Origin: CAWBCR01 sp963787375
GTDB lineage: Bacteria > Chloroflexota > Anaerolineae > Aggregatilineales > UBA3940
NCBI GenBank assembly: GCA_963787375.1
Contig: CAWBCR010000013.1
Coordinates: 325,199 to 389,198 of the forward strand
Reading direction: 5' to 3'
DNA length: 64,000 nt
This document shows positions 1 to 7,752 of the stretch, piece after piece; position 1 is the stretch's first letter, and each line of letters starts with the position of its first letter. A model generated the notes under the pieces. That model had not been told where the DNA came from. It ran no database searches and saw only the letters and a list, made by a program, of their open reading frames with translations. Position numbers and translations under genes: made by a program.

Positions 1-1
1 G

Positions 2-731
2 GGCCGGCGTGTGGGCCTGGCTAACCTTTCTATCGGCGCTACGTTCTGCTTTGAAGGAACGTGCAGCTACACGCCGGACGGCGGATCGCAGGTAGACCTG
101 TCGGGTGGGGAAGGGGTGGAACAAGCCTCGGACGGAACGATGGGCGACAAGAAGCCGATGACCGACGCCGAGCTTGCCGCCGCACTGGAAGCGCTGGCCA
201 AAGCGAAAGCTGCCGGTCTGGTCGACGGGCTGGATGTGAACCTGTTCCTGCTTGTCACACCAACCCCTTCGCCGGTGCCAGGGCCAGTCAACCCGCAGCC
301 GCTGCCGGCCAGCACGCCGGTGCCGTCGTGCAACCCCGGCGAGTGGACCGGCTGCGGCGGACGTCCGCCGGAGATCACGTGCCCGTTCGACTATGTCGCC
401 GAGTGCGGGGCGGATGGACAGTGGGGGGCCTGCCAGTGGGATCCCTCGACGTGCTCTCCGCAGGCCCAACCCACGGCTGATCAGGGCGGGGGTGGATCGT
501 CGGGCGGGGGCAAGAGCTGCAAGGCCAGCATGGACCGGATCAAAATGCGACGCCAACGGCGGCAAATTCACCTGCGACAAGACCGGTGTGTGCACCTGCG
601 TTTGCCCATCAGGAGACAGTCAGAAGGAATCACGCAGCAAGAAATGTTCAGCGGGGGCACACAGTTTATTGTGTGCCCCCGGGGCTTCGCGATGGGATGA
701 GAAGCGTGTAGAATTAGGGAAGGAGAGATGA
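2..731 (+). CDS. Secreted Cys-rich protein, C-terminal part, frameshifted
   Basis: The gene is open at the left edge, so its N-terminus is missing. The visible part has a Thr/Pro-rich linker at about residues 80-105 (TPTPSPVPGP) followed by a Cys-rich tail. After the A4 run at 542-545 the frame is lost. Dropping one A restores a continuous frame that reads KCDANGGKFTCDKTGVCTCVCP and ends at TGA 729-731. The spacing of cysteines and the Pro/Thr linker suggest an extracytoplasmic, disulfide-bonded protein, but I do not recognise the family. The hairpin at 653-680 falls inside the restored 3' end, so the true stop could lie slightly earlier. Confidence 0.5.
653..680. terminator. Perfect 10-bp hairpin, possible terminator
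   Basis: The arms GGGGGCACAC and GTGTGCCCCC flank an 8-base loop. No T-run follows, so intrinsic termination is uncertain. It overlaps the last codons of the frame-restored upstream gene and lies about 105 bases before the next gene. Confidence 0.4.
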
Positions 732-787
732 TCAAGCGGGCAGCCGCCCACCCTACCATTTGACGCGCTGGTCTGAAGGAGCACCCC

Positions 788-1273
788 ATGGAACTCAAGA
801 CGGTAGCCATCGACAAGCCGGAGGAGATGAACTTCATCCTCGGGCAAAGCCACTTCATCAAGACGGTCGAAGACATACACGAGGCGCTGGTAACGGCGGT
901 GCCGGGCATCGCGTTCGGGCTGGCCTTCTGCGAGGCGTCGGGGCCGTGCCTGGTGAGATGGTCGGGCACGAACGAGGAACTGATCGCGCTGGCGCAGAAG
1001 AACGCGCAGGCCATCGGCGCGGGCCACAGCTTCATCGTGATGCTGGGGACCGGCTTCTACCCGATCAACGTGCTGGGCGCGATCCGGCAGACGCCGGAGG
1101 TGTGCCGTATCTTCTGCGCGACGGCCAACCCGACCGAGGTCATCGTGGCGGAGACGGAGCTGGGGCGGGGGATCGTGGGCGTGATCGACGGGGCCAGCCC
1201 GAAAGGGATCGAGGCCGAGGCGGACATCCAGCACCGCAAGGAATTCCTGCGGATGATCGGGTACAAGGCGTAG
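788..1273 (+). CDS. Adenosine-specific kinase family protein
   Basis: This 161-residue protein matches the small family called adenosine-specific kinase (DUF355 type) along its full length. Typical stretches are the N-terminal MELKTVAIDKPEEMNFILGQ, the SGPCLVRWSGTNEEL block and a C-terminal GVIDGASPKGIE segment with a Gly-rich turn. Members of this family are reported to bind adenosine or AMP; the cellular role is poorly defined. The start at 788 is supported by AGGAG eight bases upstream. It is followed after 10 bases by a HIT gene, another nucleotide-binding protein, so the two are probably co-transcribed. Confidence 0.8.
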   Translation: MELKTVAIDKPEEMNFILGQSHFIKTVEDIHEALVTAVPGIAFGLAFCEASGPCLVRWSGTNEELIALAQKNAQAIGAGHSFIVMLGTGFYPINVLGAIRQTPEVCRIFCATANPTEVIVAETELGRGIVGVIDGASPKGIEAEADIQHRKEFLRMIGYKA

Positions 1274-1283
1274 CGGCAGACCG

Positions 1284-1628
1284 ATGGCGACCAACTGCAT
1301 CTTCTGCCGGATTGTGGCCGGGCAAGCGCCCGCCACAAAAGTCTACGAGACGGACGCCGTGCTGGCCTTCCGGGACGCCACGCCCAGAGCGCCGACGCAC
1401 ATCCTGATCATCCCCAAGAAGCACATCGCACGGCTGGCCGACGCGGAGCCGGGCGACGCGCCGCTGATGGGCGACCTGCTGCTGGCGGCAAACGCGGTGG
1501 CGGAGCAGGAAGGCGTGAGCGACGGTTTCCGATTGGTGATCAACAACGGGTCGGAGGCCGGGCAGACGGTGTTCCACGTGCACATTCACCTGCTGGCAGG
1601 CCGCCGGATGAACTGGCCGCCGGGCTGA
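1284..1628 (+). CDS. HIT family nucleotide hydrolase/transferase
   Basis: The 114-residue protein has the classical histidine-triad signature HVHIHLLAG near residue 97, with an N-terminal CIFCRIVAG segment and the KKHIARL block of HINT-type proteins. HINT proteins hydrolyse purine nucleoside phosphoramidates such as AMP-lysine. The two Cys at residues 5 and 8 could take part in zinc binding, as in several bacterial HINTs, but the matching histidines cannot be confirmed by eye. It starts 10 bases after the adenosine-kinase-like gene, which suggests one transcript handling adenylated metabolites. Confidence 0.9.
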   Translation: MATNCIFCRIVAGQAPATKVYETDAVLAFRDATPRAPTHILIIPKKHIARLADAEPGDAPLMGDLLLAANAVAEQEGVSDGFRLVINNGSEAGQTVFHVHIHLLAGRRMNWPPG

Positions 1629-1712
1629 TCAGCGCGGTGGATCACCACATTAACGGGAAGAAAGACCGTGAGGCGGGCCGCTTCCGGCCCACAAAGAAAG
1701 CGAGCAACAGCG

Positions 1713-2390
1713 ATGAAAGTCAAGCAGCGTATGACACCCAGCCCGATTACGGTGACGCCGGACAGCACCTATCGACAGGCATCGGACCTGATGAAGGAGC
1801 ACAGGATCCGGCGGCTGCCGGTGGTCGACGGTAAGGGACTGCTGGTCGGGATTGTGTCGCAGACCGACCTGCTGAGCACAGCCCCCTCGCCGGCAACGAC
1901 GCTGAGCGTTTACGAGATCGTCAGCCTGCTCGACAAGCTGAAGATCAAAGACATCATGTCACGCCCCGTCTACGCGGTCGATGAGACGTGCAGCCTGTCA
2001 GGGGCGGCGCGGTTCATGATCGACCACCGCTTTGGCTGCCTGCCGGTGATGCACGACGGCGACCTGGCGGGCATCATCACTGAGACCGACATCTTCAAGA
2101 CGTTCGTGGAAGTGATGGGCGGCGGCGAGCCCGGCATGCGTATCGAGATGAAGGTGCAGGATCAGACGGGCGTGCTGGCCGACGTGGCCAGAGCGTTCGC
2201 GGATGCGGGCTGCAACATCGTATCGCTAACGACGTTTCGAGGCGACGACACCTCGCACGCGGTGCTGAGCGTCAAAGAGCGCGGCGGCGATGAGAAGCGG
2301 CTGCGCGAAACATTGAGCCAGCTTCACGAGGTAGAAGTCGACGAGTTCCGGCCCAGCGGCGTGGACCAACTGCTGACGTTCGGCAGCTAG
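1713..2390 (+). CDS. Tandem CBS-domain protein with C-terminal ACT domain
   Basis: The 225-residue protein starts with MKVKQRMTPSPITV. Two CBS domains follow (about residues 5-60 and 80-138; the second contains MSRPVYAVDE and GIITETDIF). A C-terminal ACT-type regulatory domain spans about 145-215 and includes DQTGVLADVARAFADAGCNI. This architecture resembles AcuB-like and other amino-acid or adenylate sensing proteins, so a regulatory role through adenine nucleotide and amino acid binding is likely. The target is not visible. An in-frame ATG lies 15 codons upstream (1668), but 1713 gives the usual family start. Confidence 0.8.
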   Translation: MKVKQRMTPSPITVTPDSTYRQASDLMKEHRIRRLPVVDGKGLLVGIVSQTDLLSTAPSPATTLSVYEIVSLLDKLKIKDIMSRPVYAVDETCSLSGAARFMIDHRFGCLPVMHDGDLAGIITETDIFKTFVEVMGGGEPGMRIEMKVQDQTGVLADVARAFADAGCNIVSLTTFRGDDTSHAVLSVKERGGDEKRLRETLSQLHEVEVDEFRPSGVDQLLTFGS

Positions 2391-2419
2391 AAGGGGTCAA
2401 ACGGGCCGTATAGATCCGG

Positions 2420-3976
2420 CTAGACGTTGCGATACGAAATCGTTGCGCCGCAGCGGTGGCACTTGAACACGTAGGGAACGATTTCCTCGGCGGCGTAAGT
2501 GTTGCAGGCCGCGCAGTAATAGCGCAGATCGCCGTGTGTCGTGTCGGCGGGCGGCGGATATACCGACCAGTCGCCGTGCGCTGATGACGGCGCAGGCGGC
2601 CTGGGCCTGGGATCGGCTTCGTTCAGCACTGCGATATCGACGTTACGGGGTGGCAGCTTACCGGTCGGGATTGGCTCATCCGGCTGGGCAGCAGGCGCGT
2701 CGGCGGCAATCAGCTCCGCGATGTCGACTTTACGCGGCGGCAGCTTACCGGTCGGGGCGGGTTGAAGCGGCAGGGCGGCGGGCATCTCCCCGGGGGTATC
2801 GGCGGCGACCAGCGCCGCGAAGTCGATGCCCTCCAATGGATCATCAGAGGCAGTCGCGGGTTCAGGCTCACGCGGCGGGGCGGCAGGCAGCGGCTCTGGA
2901 GCGGGCGGTGGGGCAGCAGGCAGCGGCTCAGGGACGGGTGGTGGCTCAGGAGCAGGCTGCGGGACGACGCGGCGTACGGCGGGGATCCGGGAGGTGTCGC
3001 GGACGCTCCTGTCGGTGACGATGCCGGCCAGCGCCGACATGTCGTTCTCAGACAGCGGCAGCGCACCGAGCGGGTTTGACTCGCTTGAAGCTTCTTCCGA
3101 GGGTGTAGCTTCCGGTTCCTCGCTGGCCTGCGGCTGTGGCTCCGGCTGCAATTCTGCCTGCGGTTGTACTTCTGCCTGCGGCTGCGGCTCGGGCTGCGAT
3201 GCGGCCTGTGGCGAGGCATCTGGCTGCGATGCGGCCTGTGGCGGCGTCTCATGCTGCGGCGGTGCGACTTCCGGCGGCGAGGCCGGCTCCGGCGTATCGA
3301 CAATCAGCACTGCCTGCGGCTGGTCGCCGGTGGGTGCGGTGCTGCGCCGATGGGCAATCAATTCGTCGGCGTCGGGTGCGGTCACACCGTGCTCGGCGAG
3401 GTCGCGCACAATCGACGGGCGCAGGTGGGTAAGGACCAGGGTGCCCTGCTCGGCACCTGGGATGTAGTCAACCTCCAGCAATTCGGCCAGTTTTTCGTCG
3501 GGCAGGCCGACGGCAGCGGGAGTCAGTAGGCGGACGACCGCGCCGGCCATCCACTCGAACAGCACCGGAGCCGCTTCGGTGGGGGGCAGCACGGCCCGGT
3601 CGAAGCGAAGGACTCCCGCGCCAAGCTGGTCGATCTGTGGGACGGCGCGCGCCCCGTCGAGGACGCGGCGGGCCATATAGGGCGACAGGCCAATACGCGT
3701 GCCGCCGGGCCGGGTCGCCTGTTCGATGGGGTTGACGGCCAGCACCTGAATAAGAAGCTGGCCGGAATTGTCGGGCAGGAACTCAGCACCCAGGCCGCCG
3801 CCCAGCACGTGCGGACCGCGCTGCGACGAAATTCGGACTCCGGCCTGCCGGGCCGGCGTCGCGCGGAGGATGCGCGCCGTGCGGGCCACTTCGAGGACAT
3901 CGTCGCTGTCGTAGCCGCCATCGACGAGCTGGTCGATCTGGATTTCGTGCCAGGCCAGCCTGATCTTCGCCTTCAC
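2420..3976 (-). CDS. Proline-rich protein with C-terminal zinc ribbon, unknown function
   Basis: The GTG start at 3976 is preceded by a strong GAGGAGGT. The 518-residue product has a folded N-terminal region of about 215 residues with no recognised family. A long Gln/Pro/Glu/Ala low-complexity linker follows (about 225-400). It contains imperfect repeats, including two copies of PTGKLPPR(K/N)VDIA. The C-terminus ends in a four-cysteine zinc ribbon (CAAC and CHRC, 17 residues between pairs). No signal peptide or membrane segment is seen, so it is probably cytoplasmic. It may act as a scaffold or nucleic-acid/protein-binding adaptor, but this is a guess from architecture only. Confidence 0.7.
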   Translation of the reverse strand: MKAKIRLAWHEIQIDQLVDGGYDSDDVLEVARTARILRATPARQAGVRISSQRGPHVLGGGLGAEFLPDNSGQLLIQVLAVNPIEQATRPGGTRIGLSPYMARRVLDGARAVPQIDQLGAGVLRFDRAVLPPTEAAPVLFEWMAGAVVRLLTPAAVGLPDEKLAELLEVDYIPGAEQGTLVLTHLRPSIVRDLAEHGVTAPDADELIAHRRSTAPTGDQPQAVLIVDTPEPASPPEVAPPQHETPPQAASQPDASPQAASQPEPQPQAEVQPQAELQPEPQPQASEEPEATPSEEASSESNPLGALPLSENDMSALAGIVTDRSVRDTSRIPAVRRVVPQPAPEPPPVPEPLPAAPPPAPEPLPAAPPREPEPATASDDPLEGIDFAALVAADTPGEMPAALPLQPAPTGKLPPRKVDIAELIAADAPAAQPDEPIPTGKLPPRNVDIAVLNEADPRPRPPAPSSAHGDWSVYPPPADTTHGDLRYYCAACNTYAAEEIVPYVFKCHRCGATISYRNV

Positions 3977-4073
3977 GCCGGGTACCTCCTCGCTGTTTCT
4001 CCACGCATTATAACCTGATGTGGCGCTGCGCGCAGTCAGGTATTACCCCACCTTTGATAGCGACTGTCGCGCG

Positions 4074-5111
4074 TCAGGCGGCGCGGAGGGTGACGAGGCC
4101 GTAGACGATCAGCAGGGCACCTATCACGCCGACCAGGATCAGCAAGATCGAGGCTGCGCGGCGGGTGCTGCTGACGGCTGGCCGGGCCGGGGCGGGCGCG
4201 TCGTAGGTGCTGGTGAGGGTCGGTTTGCCGCCCAACGCGGCGACAGCGGCGGGGGTCGGCGAGGCGGTGGACTTGATCAGCGGGACGGGGGTGCGGGTGG
4301 GCGTCGGGGTGACGGTCGGCGGCAGGGTGGGCGTGGGCGTCGGGGCGGGGTGGATCAGAATCTCCTCGTTGGGGTAGATGATGCTGTTGGCGGTCAGGTT
4401 GTTTAGCGCGAGCAGGTCGGGCAGCGTGACGCCGTAGGCGATGGTAATGGCGTACAGCGTCTGGCCGGGCTGGACGATGTGCCACAGTGCGCCGTTGGGG
4501 CCGGGCGTGGCGACGACGACCGGCTGGACGGCGAACCGCGGCACGGCAGTCGGCGCGCCGCCGGGGCCGACCGGCTGGGGCACGTCGGCGGGCGCGGGGC
4601 CGGAGCCGGGGTAAGCGAACAGGGCGGTGTAGTAGTTCAGGCCGGTGGCGGAGGTCGCGACGCCGACGCCGATCTCGACATAGCGGGTGGAGGTCATGCC
4701 CTGAAAATGGATCGGGCTGTTGGTCCACCAGGTGACGGCGTCCTGTGGCGTGGCGACGGTGCCGCCGTAGATGTTCTCGCTGACGAAGATGCGCCCGGGG
4801 ATGCCATAGCCCGCAGCCGCGATGCGGTCACGCGGGTGGGAGCCATCCGCGCCGTAGTGGGTGATCTGGTCGATGGAAGCCTGATATTCGGAGTGCGCCT
4901 GCGCGACGGCTATCAGCGTGGCGTTGGTGGTGTAGGCAGGCAGACCATACCGCGCGCGAAGCTGGTTGATCAGGTCGATGGTGGTGAGCGCGTCAGAAGA
5001 CTGCGCGGCGGCAGGGCGCGGCGCAGCGGGCAGCGTCAGGAAGGTCGCGGCGAGCGCGAGGGCGATCAGCAGTCTGCGCATGGGAAGGATGTCTATCCGG
5101 CCAGGTACCAT
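4074..5111 (-). CDS. Secreted CAP-domain protein with LysM and C-terminal membrane anchor
   Basis: An N-terminal signal peptide (MRRLLIALALAATF...) is followed by a CAP/SCP domain of the bacterial YkwD type at about residues 40-165 (LINQLRARYGLPAY, SENIYGG). A LysM domain spans about 210-255 (WHIVQPGQTLYAITIAYGV). A Thr/Pro-rich spacer then leads to a hydrophobic C-terminal segment that may anchor the protein. The domains point to a cell-envelope protein attached to glycan; CAP function in bacteria is not settled. I chose the start at 5111 because GAGG lies nine bases upstream; 5126 and 5081 are alternatives. Confidence 0.85.
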   Translation of the reverse strand: MVPGRIDILPMRRLLIALALAATFLTLPAAPRPAAAQSSDALTTIDLINQLRARYGLPAYTTNATLIAVAQAHSEYQASIDQITHYGADGSHPRDRIAAAGYGIPGRIFVSENIYGGTVATPQDAVTWWTNSPIHFQGMTSTRYVEIGVGVATSATGLNYYTALFAYPGSGPAPADVPQPVGPGGAPTAVPRFAVQPVVVATPGPNGALWHIVQPGQTLYAITIAYGVTLPDLLALNNLTANSIIYPNEEILIHPAPTPTPTLPPTVTPTPTRTPVPLIKSTASPTPAAVAALGGKPTLTSTYDAPAPARPAVSSTRRAASILLILVGVIGALLIVYGLVTLRAA

Positions 5112-5187
5112 ATCAGTGTGCCTCAAGATCGTGGGGCAGAGTGTAGCCCGATCAGGGCGAGGGTGCCAACGGGGGAGAAGAGGGGAT

Positions 5188-5285
5188 ATTCACCGCGAAG
5201 GTGCAAAGGACGCAGAGAAGAATAGGAGAAAGGAAGAACGAAAAGACTAACCGCAGAGGTCGCAGAGGGCGCAAAGGAAGAGAAA
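5188..5285. repeat. Two copies of a dispersed purine-rich repeat
   Basis: The 283-base gap between the CAP gene and the PspC gene holds two tandem-like units with the core ACCGC(A/G)(A/G)AGG...GCAAAGG(A/G)CGC. The units lie at about 5188-5239 and 5245-5285. Closely related copies occur at 5729, 14398, 18384 and 28037, always between genes. Nothing else was recognised in this gap. Confidence 0.75.
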
Positions 5286-5394
5286 GTGGGGGAAAGAAAT
5301 TCATGGCGAAACATGCAACCCGGCGGCGGGGTGTGCGTATAGATATGTGGAAATCGGAATTGACATGGATACTGGTAGGATACGAGGGAAGGAA

Positions 5395-5664
5395 ATGGAC
5401 ACGCAGAAGAAACTGCATCGGAGCAAGAGCGATCGAATGATCAGCGGCGTTTGCGGCGGGCTGGGCGAGTACTTCGGGGTGGACCCCGTGCTGTTCCGGC
5501 TCATCCTGGTGGCCACCGTGCTGCTGCACGGGTCGGGCGTGCTGCTGTACATCATCCTGATGATCGTCATGCCTGAAGAGGACGCTGTCTCGCAGACGGT
5601 GAAGTCGAACGGCACGAAGCCGCAGAAGGCGGAATTCGAGCCGCTGGGCAGCCGCGACAAATAG
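5395..5664 (+). CDS. PspC domain membrane protein
   Basis: The 89-residue protein carries a PspC domain: a basic N-terminus (KKLHRSKSDRMISGVCGGLG), the conserved YFGVDPVLFRLI segment, and a hydrophobic helix ending in IVMPEED. PspC-type proteins sit in the inner membrane and take part in envelope-stress sensing. Small stand-alone versions are common in Gram-positive and Chloroflexota genomes. I start at 5395, where GGGAAGGA precedes the ATG; an upstream ATG at 5347 has no clear ribosome site. A strong intrinsic terminator follows at once, so the gene is probably monocistronic. Confidence 0.85.
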   Translation: MDTQKKLHRSKSDRMISGVCGGLGEYFGVDPVLFRLILVATVLLHGSGVLLYIILMIVMPEEDAVSQTVKSNGTKPQKAEFEPLGSRDK

Positions 5665-5688
5665 GCAGCCGAATTGCAGAATCAAAGA

Positions 5689-5712
5689 CCCCGCCGACGA
5701 GGCGGGGTTTTT
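5689..5712 (+). terminator. Intrinsic terminator after the PspC gene
   Basis: The arms CCCCGCC and GGCGGGG enclose the loop GACGA and are followed directly by TTTTT. It lies 24 bases after the PspC stop. Confidence 0.9.
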
Positions 5713-5728
5713 GATTGGAGTGGAAGAA

Positions 5729-5764
5729 GACTAACCGCAGAGAACGCGGAGAGCGCAGAGAAGC
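5729..5764. repeat. Dispersed purine-rich repeat copy
   Basis: A single unit with the core CTAACCGCAGAGAACGCGG then AGAGCGCAGAG, in the gap between the PspC terminator and the end of etfA. It is nearly identical to the second half of the copy at 14398-14478. Confidence 0.7.
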
Positions 5765-5769
5765 GTGCG

Positions 5770-6753
5770 CTATTTGCCGAGGCGCTGCTTGAAGGCGGCG
5801 GTCAGCGCCGGGACCGCCTTGAACAGGTCGGCGACGAGGCCGTAGTGCGCCAGCTTGAAGATCGGGGCCTCAGGGTCCTTGTTGATGGCGACGATCAGCT
5901 TGCTGGTGCGCATGCCGGCCTGATGCTGGATCGCGCCGCTGATGCCACACGCGATGTACAGGTCGGGCGAGACGGTCTTGCCGGTCTGGCCGACCTGGTG
6001 CTCGTAGGGAATCCAGCCGGCGTCGACGGCGGCGCGCGATGCGCCCAGCGCCGCGCCGAGCACTTCGCACAATTCCTTGATCGGCGCGTAGCCTTCCGGG
6101 CCGCCCACGCCGCGCCCGCCGGAGACGATGATGGCCGCGTCGGTGAGGCTGACCTGGCCTTCGGCGGCTTCGAAACCGGCCACGCGGGTTGCGATGTCGC
6201 CTTCGGCCAGGACGGGCGCAACCGATTCTACATCGCCGCTGCGCGACGAGTTAGGCTCCAACGCTTTGAAGGCACGGCTGCGGATGGTGATCATCTGCAA
6301 GCCGCCACCCTGCACCATGACATGCGCCATCAGCTTGCCGGAGTAGGCGGGAGTGGTGGCGACGACGACGCCGTCCTTCAGCTCCGCGCCGACGATGTCG
6401 GAGATCAGGCCCGCCTCCAGGTCGACGGCGACCGCGCCGAGCAGGTCGCTACCACGCGTGGTGGCCCCGGCGACGATCAACGAGGGCGCGCGGTCGGCGG
6501 CGAGCTTCGCGAAGAGCGCCGCGTAGGGGCCGAGGCGGAAATCGGCAAGCGTGGCATCCTCGCAGGCGATGGCCGAGTCCGCGCCACGGTGGATGGCCTC
6601 AGTGCCGAGCGCCGCCGCGTTGGGGCCAAACACGACTGCCGTGACGGGCTGGCCGAGGCCGTCGGCGAGCGTGCGGGCGAGGCCCGCCGCTTCCCACGAC
6701 ACACCTGAGACTTTGCCCTCGTGCTGTTCGACGAAGAACCAGACACCGCTCAT
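5770..6753 (-). CDS. etfA: Electron transfer flavoprotein alpha subunit
   Basis: The 327-residue product matches ETF alpha. It has an N-terminal domain and the conserved C-terminal FAD-binding domain with SGGRGVGG (about residue 210), the GQTGKTVSPDLYIACGISG segment and the family-diagnostic AINKDPEAPIF. ETF takes electrons from acyl-CoA dehydrogenases and passes them to ETF-quinone oxidoreductase or bifurcating partners. It begins one base after the etfB stop and is preceded by AAGGTGG inside etfB, so the two are translationally coupled. No acyl-CoA dehydrogenase gene is adjacent in the Chloroflexota part. Confidence 0.95.
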   Translation of the reverse strand: MSGVWFFVEQHEGKVSGVSWEAAGLARTLADGLGQPVTAVVFGPNAAALGTEAIHRGADSAIACEDATLADFRLGPYAALFAKLAADRAPSLIVAGATTRGSDLLGAVAVDLEAGLISDIVGAELKDGVVVATTPAYSGKLMAHVMVQGGGLQMITIRSRAFKALEPNSSRSGDVESVAPVLAEGDIATRVAGFEAAEGQVSLTDAAIIVSGGRGVGGPEGYAPIKELCEVLGAALGASRAAVDAGWIPYEHQVGQTGKTVSPDLYIACGISGAIQHQAGMRTSKLIVAINKDPEAPIFKLAHYGLVADLFKAVPALTAAFKQRLGK

Positions 6754-6754
6754 G

Positions 6755-7541
6755 CTACACCACCTTTTCCGCAATCAGCTTGTCGGCGAGGATACCGGCG
6801 GCTTCCTCGATGGTGTCTGCCTCGATGACCTGGCACTCACCCTCGCGCGGGGGCAGGGCGTAGATCTCAGGCCACACGACTTTGGGCGTGATCGATGGGT
6901 CGAGGCCCAGGTCGGCAGCCGACCAGGTGGGGATCTCAGCACGCGACGCCTTGCGGATGCCCATGAAGGACGGGTAGCGCGGCTCGTTGATGCCCTTCAC
7001 CACGCTGACCACCGCCGGCAGCTTACTTTCGACGATCTGCTTGCCCTCTTCGAGCAGGCGCTCGACCTTGATGGTGCCTGCGCCAAAGTCAATCTCGATG
7101 ATCTTGAAGACATAGGTGAGCGTGTTCCAGCCGAGGCGGCGGCCCGTCTGAACGGCTGTCTGGCCGCTGCCGCCGTCGGTGGTGAGCTTGCCGAACAGGA
7201 CCAGGCCCACATCGCCGATCTTCTCGACGGCTTTCGCCAGCGCGTGCGAGGTGACAAGCGTGTCCGCGCCCTTGAGGGCCGGGTCGCTGATCAGCGCGGC
7301 GTCGTCCATGCCCATCGCCAGGGCGTGCTTGAGCGCGTCACGGGTGGCGTCGGTGCCCATGCCGATCACGGTGGTGCCCGCCGCGCCGCGGTCCTGAAGC
7401 AGGATCGCCTCTTCGACCGCGTACTCATCCCAGGGGTTGATGACGAGGGGCGCGTCGCCCCAGGACACGTCGCCCGACGACGAGACCTCAGACTCTGGCC
7501 GCGGTGTCGGGTGTTTCCTTGGTGCAGACTACAACTCGCAA
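6755..7541 (-). CDS. etfB: Electron transfer flavoprotein beta subunit, frameshifted near its start
   Basis: The main frame from 7468 contains SWGDAPLVINPWDEYAVEEA and the AMP-binding region typical of ETF beta. The missing N-terminus is found one frame away: a TTG start at 7541, preceded by GGGAGG, encodes a peptide with VVVCTKETPDTAAR. One surplus base at about 7490 separates the two; removing it gives a normal-length protein of about 261 residues. The protein forms the ETF heterodimer with the etfA product. Given similar single-base breaks in dnaK and the trpB-like gene, a sequencing error is the simplest explanation. Confidence 0.9.
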
Positions 7542-7592
7542 GGTTGCCTCCCTCTGTAAGGTGTTGGTCCGGGTGTGAGACATTCTGGGATT

Positions 7593-7598
7593 ATTGTA
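7593..7598 (-). promoter_or_regulatory. Extended -10 promoter element for etfBA
   Basis: On the minus strand TGCTACAAT provides an extended -10 about 50 bases upstream of the TTG start of etfB. No good -35 is seen, as expected for TGn-type promoters. Confidence 0.45.
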
Positions 7599-7607
7599 GC
7601 AGAAAAA

Positions 7608-7640
7608 CCGACCGAGCGGTAGTTTTTGCCGCCCGGTCGG
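7608..7640 (-). terminator. Intrinsic terminator of the beta-helix lipoprotein gene
   Basis: Read on the minus strand, a 12-bp stem with one mismatch (CCGACCGGGCGG / CCGCTCGGTCGG) is followed by TTTTT. It lies about 110 bases after the lipoprotein stop and immediately before the etfB -10. Confidence 0.8.
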
Positions 7641-7676
7641 CAGGAGGGAGAAGGGAAGACCAAACGCAGAGGACGC

Positions 7677-7720
7677 GATGGGCCGCCTCCGCGACTAAAC
7701 GTCGCGGCTGTCGGCCCATC
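7677..7720. repeat. Two-tier palindromic element, copy 1
   Basis: An outer 9-bp stem (GATGGGCCG/CGGCCCATC) encloses an inner 7-bp stem (CCGCGAC/GTCGCGG) with loop TAAAC. The inner part, including the flanking CCT and CTGTC, recurs at 35222-35249 within the trp T-box leader. A short degenerate purine-rich repeat precedes it at about 7655-7676. Confidence 0.7.
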
Positions 7721-7752
7721 AGCGAGCCACAGAGTGGAAGACCGCTTAACGA

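Noticed and set aside
542..545. A4 run considered as a programmed frameshift site
   Set aside because: There is no slippery heptamer, downstream pseudoknot or upstream Shine-Dalgarno stimulator; a homopolymer error is simpler.
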